A DNA stretch of 64,000 bases from the NCBI RefSeq assembly GCF_000720135.1, contig NZ_JOIU01000023.1, positions 1-64,000 on the forward strand, read 5' to 3'. A program made the position numbers and the translations under genes. The notes beneath the pieces were generated by a model. It made no database searches. It was given only the letters and a program-made list of their open reading frames with translations, and was not told where the DNA came from. Position 1 is the first letter of the stretch. The number at the start of each line of letters is the position of its first letter. This document shows positions 61,123 to 64,000 of the stretch, piece after piece. Source of the stretch: Streptomyces sp. NRRL S-1022. Its GTDB lineage: Bacteria > Actinomycetota > Actinomycetes > Streptomycetales > Streptomycetaceae.

Positions 61123-62451
61123 ATGAGTGCCATGAGCGAAACGCCCTATCCCTACGACGCGCCCGTCTCACAGGCGCTCTTCGACCGCGCCTCCGTCGTC
61201 ACCCCGGGCGGAGTGAACTCCCCGGTGCGCGCCTTCCGCGCCGTCGGCGGCACCCCCCGGTTCATGGTGTCGGGCAAGGGGGCCTACCTCACCGACGCCG
61301 ACGGCCGCGAGTACGTCGACCTGGTCTGTTCCTGGGGTCCCATGATCCTCGGGCACGCGCACCCCGAGGTCATCGCCGCCGTCCAGGAGGCCGTCGCCCG
61401 CGGTACGTCCTTCGGCACGCCCGGCGAGGGCGAGGTCGCGCTCGCCGAGGAGATCGTCGCCCGGGTCGAGCCGGTGGAGCAGGTGCGGCTCGTCAGCAGC
61501 GGCACCGAGGCCACCATGTCCGCGATCCGCCTCGCCCGCGGGTTCACCCGGCGTTCCAAGGTGATCAAGTTCGCCGGCTGCTACCACGGGCACGTGGACT
61601 CGCTGCTCGCCGCGGCCGGCAGCGGTGTCGCCACCTTCGCGCTGCCGGACACCCCCGGTGTCACCGGCGCCCAGGCCAGCGACACGATCGTGCTGCCGTA
61701 CAACGACCTGGAGGCCGTGCAGGAGGCCTTCCACCGGCACCCCGGCGAGATCGCCTGTGTGATCACCGAGGCGTCGCCGGGGAACATGGGCGTCGTACCG
61801 CCGGACCCCGGGTTCAACCAGGGGCTGAAGGACGCCTGCCGGAAGAACGGCGCCCTGTTCATCTCCGACGAGGTGATGACCGGGTTCCGCACCAGCCGCG
61901 CCGGGTGGTACGGCGTGGAGGGCGTGAAGCCGGACCTCATGACCTTCGGCAAGGTCATGGGCGGCGGGTTCCCGGCCGCGGCCTTCGGCGGCCGTGCCGA
62001 CGTCATGGCGCACCTCGCGCCCGCCGGGCCCGTCTACCAGGCCGGCACCCTCTCCGGCAACCCGGTCGCCACCGCCGCCGGTCTGGCCCAGCTGCGGCTG
62101 CTGGACGACGCGGCCTACGACACGGTCGACGCCGTCTCCGAGCAGATCCGCACCCTCGTCGGCGAGGCGCTGTCGAAGGAGGGTGTCGCGCACCGGGTGC
62201 AGACCGCGTCCAACATGTTCTCCGTGTTCTTCACGGACCGGCAGGTGCGCACCTACGAGGACGCCAAGCGGCAGGAGTCGTACCGCTTCACCGCGTTCTT
62301 CCACTCGCTGCTGGCGAACGGCGTGTACCTGCCGCCGTCGTCCTTCGAGTCCTGGTTCGTGTCCACGGCCCATGACGAGCGGGCCGTGCAGAAGATCGCC
62401 GACGCCCTTCCGGCGGCGGCCCGGGCGGCTGCGGAGGCCACGGCGGAATGA
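61123..62451 (+). CDS. hemL: Glutamate-1-semialdehyde 2,1-aminomutase HemL
   Basis: 442 residues. PLP-dependent transfer of the amino group of glutamate-1-semialdehyde gives 5-aminolevulinate, the step after HemA. The PLP lysine is Lys277 in [22 protein letters not shown] and GCYHGHVD are typical. ATG 61123 has GGAGAAG about 9 nt upstream; ATG 61132 is possible. It overlaps by 4 bp the phosphatase gene downstream. Confidence 0.95.
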   Translation: MSAMSETPYPYDAPVSQALFDRASVVTPGGVNSPVRAFRAVGGTPRFMVSGKGAYLTDADGREYVDLVCSWGPMILGHAHPEVIAAVQEAVARGTSFGTPGEGEVALAEEIVARVEPVEQVRLVSSGTEATMSAIRLARGFTRRSKVIKFAGCYHGHVDSLLAAAGSGVATFALPDTPGVTGAQASDTIVLPYNDLEAVQEAFHRHPGEIACVITEASPGNMGVVPPDPGFNQGLKDACRKNGALFISDEVMTGFRTSRAGWYGVEGVKPDLMTFGKVMGGGFPAAAFGGRADVMAHLAPAGPVYQAGTLSGNPVATAAGLAQLRLLDDAAYDTVDAVSEQIRTLVGEALSKEGVAHRVQTASNMFSVFFTDRQVRTYEDAKRQESYRFTAFFHSLLANGVYLPPSSFESWFVSTAHDERAVQKIADALPAAARAAAEATAE

Positions 62452-63152
62452 GCACCTCCCCCGAGAACAAGGACATCACCGTCGTCCACCTCATGCGGCA
62501 CGGCGAGGTCGAGAACCCGGACGGCGTCCTGTACGGCCGGCTGCCCGGCTACCACCTGTCCGAGCTGGGCCGGAAGATGGCCGAGCGGGTCGCCGAGCAC
62601 CTGGCCCCGCGGGACGTCACCTACGTCTGCTCCTCCCCGCTGGAGCGGGCGCAGGAGACGGCCACCCCGATCGCCAAGGCCCACGGGCTGGACCTGGACA
62701 CCGACGAGCGGCTGATCGAGGCCGAGAACGTGTTCCAGGGCAAGACGTTCGGCGTCGGCGACGGCGCGCTGCGCAAGCCGGACAACTGGAAGCACCTCGT
62801 CAACCCGTTCCGGCCGTCCTGGGGCGAGCCGTACGTCGACCAGGTGGTGCGGATGATGGGCGCGCTGAACGCGGCCAGGGACCACGCGCGCGGGCACGAG
62901 GCGGTGCTGGTCAGCCATCAGCTGCCGATCTGGATCGTGCGGTCGTACATCGAGCGGCGGCGGCTGTGGCACGACCCGCGCAGGCGGCAGTGCACCCTCG
63001 CCTCCCTGACGACTTTCACCTACCAGGGTGACAAGATCGTGTCCGTGGGCTACAGCGAGCCCGCCATCGATCTGGTCCCGGTCCACCTGCGGGCCGGCGC
63101 CCGGCCGCAGAAGGGCAAGGGGGCCGCGCAGGGGAAGGCCTTCGGCGCCTGA
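62448..63152 (+). CDS. Histidine phosphatase family protein
   Basis: 234 residues, with the phosphoglycerate mutase-type motif [10 protein letters not shown] (catalytic His and Arg), [11 protein letters not shown] and [11 protein letters not shown] as the second His. It dephosphorylates an unknown small molecule or protein. The ATG overlaps the hemL stop (ATGA). A basic tail ends the protein. Confidence 0.9.
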   Translation: MSTSPENKDITVVHLMRHGEVENPDGVLYGRLPGYHLSELGRKMAERVAEHLAPRDVTYVCSSPLERAQETATPIAKAHGLDLDTDERLIEAENVFQGKTFGVGDGALRKPDNWKHLVNPFRPSWGEPYVDQVVRMMGALNAARDHARGHEAVLVSHQLPIWIVRSYIERRRLWHDPRRRQCTLASLTTFTYQGDKIVSVGYSEPAIDLVPVHLRAGARPQKGKGAAQGKAFGA

Positions 63153-63171
63153 CCGGCCCGGCTCCGGTGCA

Positions 63172-63200
63172 CTGACAGTCCGTTTGACGTGACTTAGGGT
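63172..63200 (+). promoter_or_regulatory. Promoter of the partial lipoprotein gene
   Basis: CTGACA (63172-63177), a 17-nt spacer and TAGGGT (63195-63200) form a good -35/-10 pair. A hairpin-like GATCGGAACCTCCCCGATC (63237-63255) lies in the leader. Confidence 0.5.
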
Positions 63201-63308
63201 GTTTTTGCCGGAAGCGTTGCGAAAAACATAAGAATGATCGGAACCTCCCCGATCGTCGCGTCCTCTGTCTGGGTGAACACCAGCAGGCGCGACGAATCGG
63301 GGTTTTCC

Positions 63309-64000
63309 ATGCGCACCTTCTCCCGGACCCTCTCCCGGCGGGGAGCACTCGGCCTCGGCGCGGGCGCGGCTGCCGCCGCCTCGCTCGCCGGCTGCGGAAG
63401 CCTCACGTCCTCGGACGGCGGCGGGCACCCGAACGGTTCCGGCCAGGGCCGGCCGGGACACGGGGACGGGAAGGGGAACGGTGCGCGCCCGGCCCGGCCC
63501 CTCGGTGACGGCTCGACCTCCTTCACCGGCAAGCAGCCGCACCAGCCGGGCAAGCCCGAGCCGCTGGAGCCGGGGCAGACCCCGCCGCAGTTCGTGATCT
63601 TCTCCTGGGACGGCGCCGGCGAGGTCGGCAACGGCCTCTTCCCGCGCTTCCTGGACCTGGCCAAGGAGCACGGCGCGTCCATGACCTTCTTCCTCTCGGG
63701 GCTGTACCTGCTGCCCGAGTCGAAGAAGCGGCTGTACGAGCCCCCGAACAACCCGCGCGGCGCCTCCGACATCGGCTACCTCGCCGACGATCACATCAAG
63801 GCCACCCTGACGAACGTGCGCCGGGCCTGGCTGGAGGGCCACGAGATCGGCACCCACTTCAACGGGCACTTCTGCGCCGGCACCGGCACGGTCGGCAACT
63901 GGACCCCGCAGCAGTGGGCGAGCGAGATCCGGCAGGCCAAGGCGTTCGTGAAGGAGTGGCGCACCAACACCGGCTGGACGGACCTGCCCTCCCTGCCGTT
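63309..64000 (+). CDS. Tat-type lipoprotein, polysaccharide deacetylase-like (partial)
   Basis: The window ends inside this gene after 230 codons. The N-terminus has twin arginines (TLSRRGALGLGAG) and a lipobox SLAGC, so it is likely a Tat-exported lipoprotein. The mature part has a Gly/Pro-rich linker and a NodB-like domain: FVIFSWDGAGEVGN in place of the usual TFDDG, and GTHFNGHF with an H-x3-H metal site. The single Asp suggests an unusual or inactive member. Found after hemL and the histidine phosphatase in streptomycetes. Confidence 0.82.
   Translation, partial: MRTFSRTLSRRGALGLGAGAAAAASLAGCGSLTSSDGGGHPNGSGQGRPGHGDGKGNGARPARPLGDGSTSFTGKQPHQPGKPEPLEPGQTPPQFVIFSWDGAGEVGNGLFPRFLDLAKEHGASMTFFLSGLYLLPESKKRLYEPPNNPRGASDIGYLADDHIKATLTNVRRAWLEGHEIGTHFNGHFCAGTGTVGNWTPQQWASEIRQAKAFVKEWRTNTGWTDLPSLP

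Overview
This is a high-GC actinobacterial chromosome segment, almost certainly Streptomyces. The evidence is strong GC3 bias, many GTG starts, the developmental sigma factor gene bldN beside its anti-sigma gene rsbN, the Rex-controlled rex-hemA-hemC-hemD operon with its operator, a small AURKAIP1/COX24-type ribosomal protein (bS22), and a WhiJ/Scr1-type regulator with a DUF397 partner.

Layout. 1-90: the 3' end of a 5S rRNA gene and its terminator. 106-9162: HAD phosphatase, VC0807-like membrane protein, MFS exporter, acuC deacetylase, conserved protein, excisionase-type DNA-binding protein, bS22, epimerase, acyltransferase and rsbN. 9400-17192: bldN, an HAD-IB phosphatase, a glutaredoxin-like protein and rex-hemACD, closed by a strong terminator. 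17368-24317: an accessory block with a HEPN-like protein coupled to a double-NTPase (KGGVGR type) protein, a Scr1/DUF397/RsbW-like triad, a winged-helix protein and a membrane protein. It separates hemD from hemB (24490). 25511-36258: DUF4253, VOC and WYL genes, argS, lysS, a DUF2637 protein, two DUF3558-like lipoproteins and rtcB. 36248-46267: small regulator/oxidoreductase pairs (TetR/NmrA, HxlR/quinone reductase, luciferase-like monooxygenase/FMN reductase), an OmpR-type two-component system and minor membrane proteins. 46284-55804: LPG synthase-like protein, M55 aminopeptidase, a decayed stretch, MFS exporter with MmyB-like regulator, LysR with an EamA/NAD(P)-binding fusion, and a flavoprotein. 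56112-60038: a three-gene accessory operon. 60159-64000: conserved protein, hemL, histidine phosphatase, and a partial Tat lipoprotein of the polysaccharide deacetylase type.

The most unusual item is the operon at 56149-60038. A NrtR-like NUDIX regulator is followed without a gap by a nucleosidase with intact catalytic residues. This overlaps by 4 bp a four-helix membrane protein of unknown family. The C-terminal part of the nucleosidase and the N-terminus of the membrane protein carry the same short S-T-V-G-I-x-A-G-x-V-x-x-S-x-V motif. It resembles RHIM-like bacterial amyloid signalling motifs, which suggests effector and receptor paired by amyloid templating. The nucleosidase gene also has an in-frame TTA codon, so its translation should depend on bldA.

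Other recurring themes are leaderless transcription (a TANNNT -10 box 6-7 nt before the start codon at about ten genes), tight translational coupling, and palindromic operators in front of small regulator/enzyme pairs. All functional calls rest on reading the sequence and general family knowledge; no database search was run.
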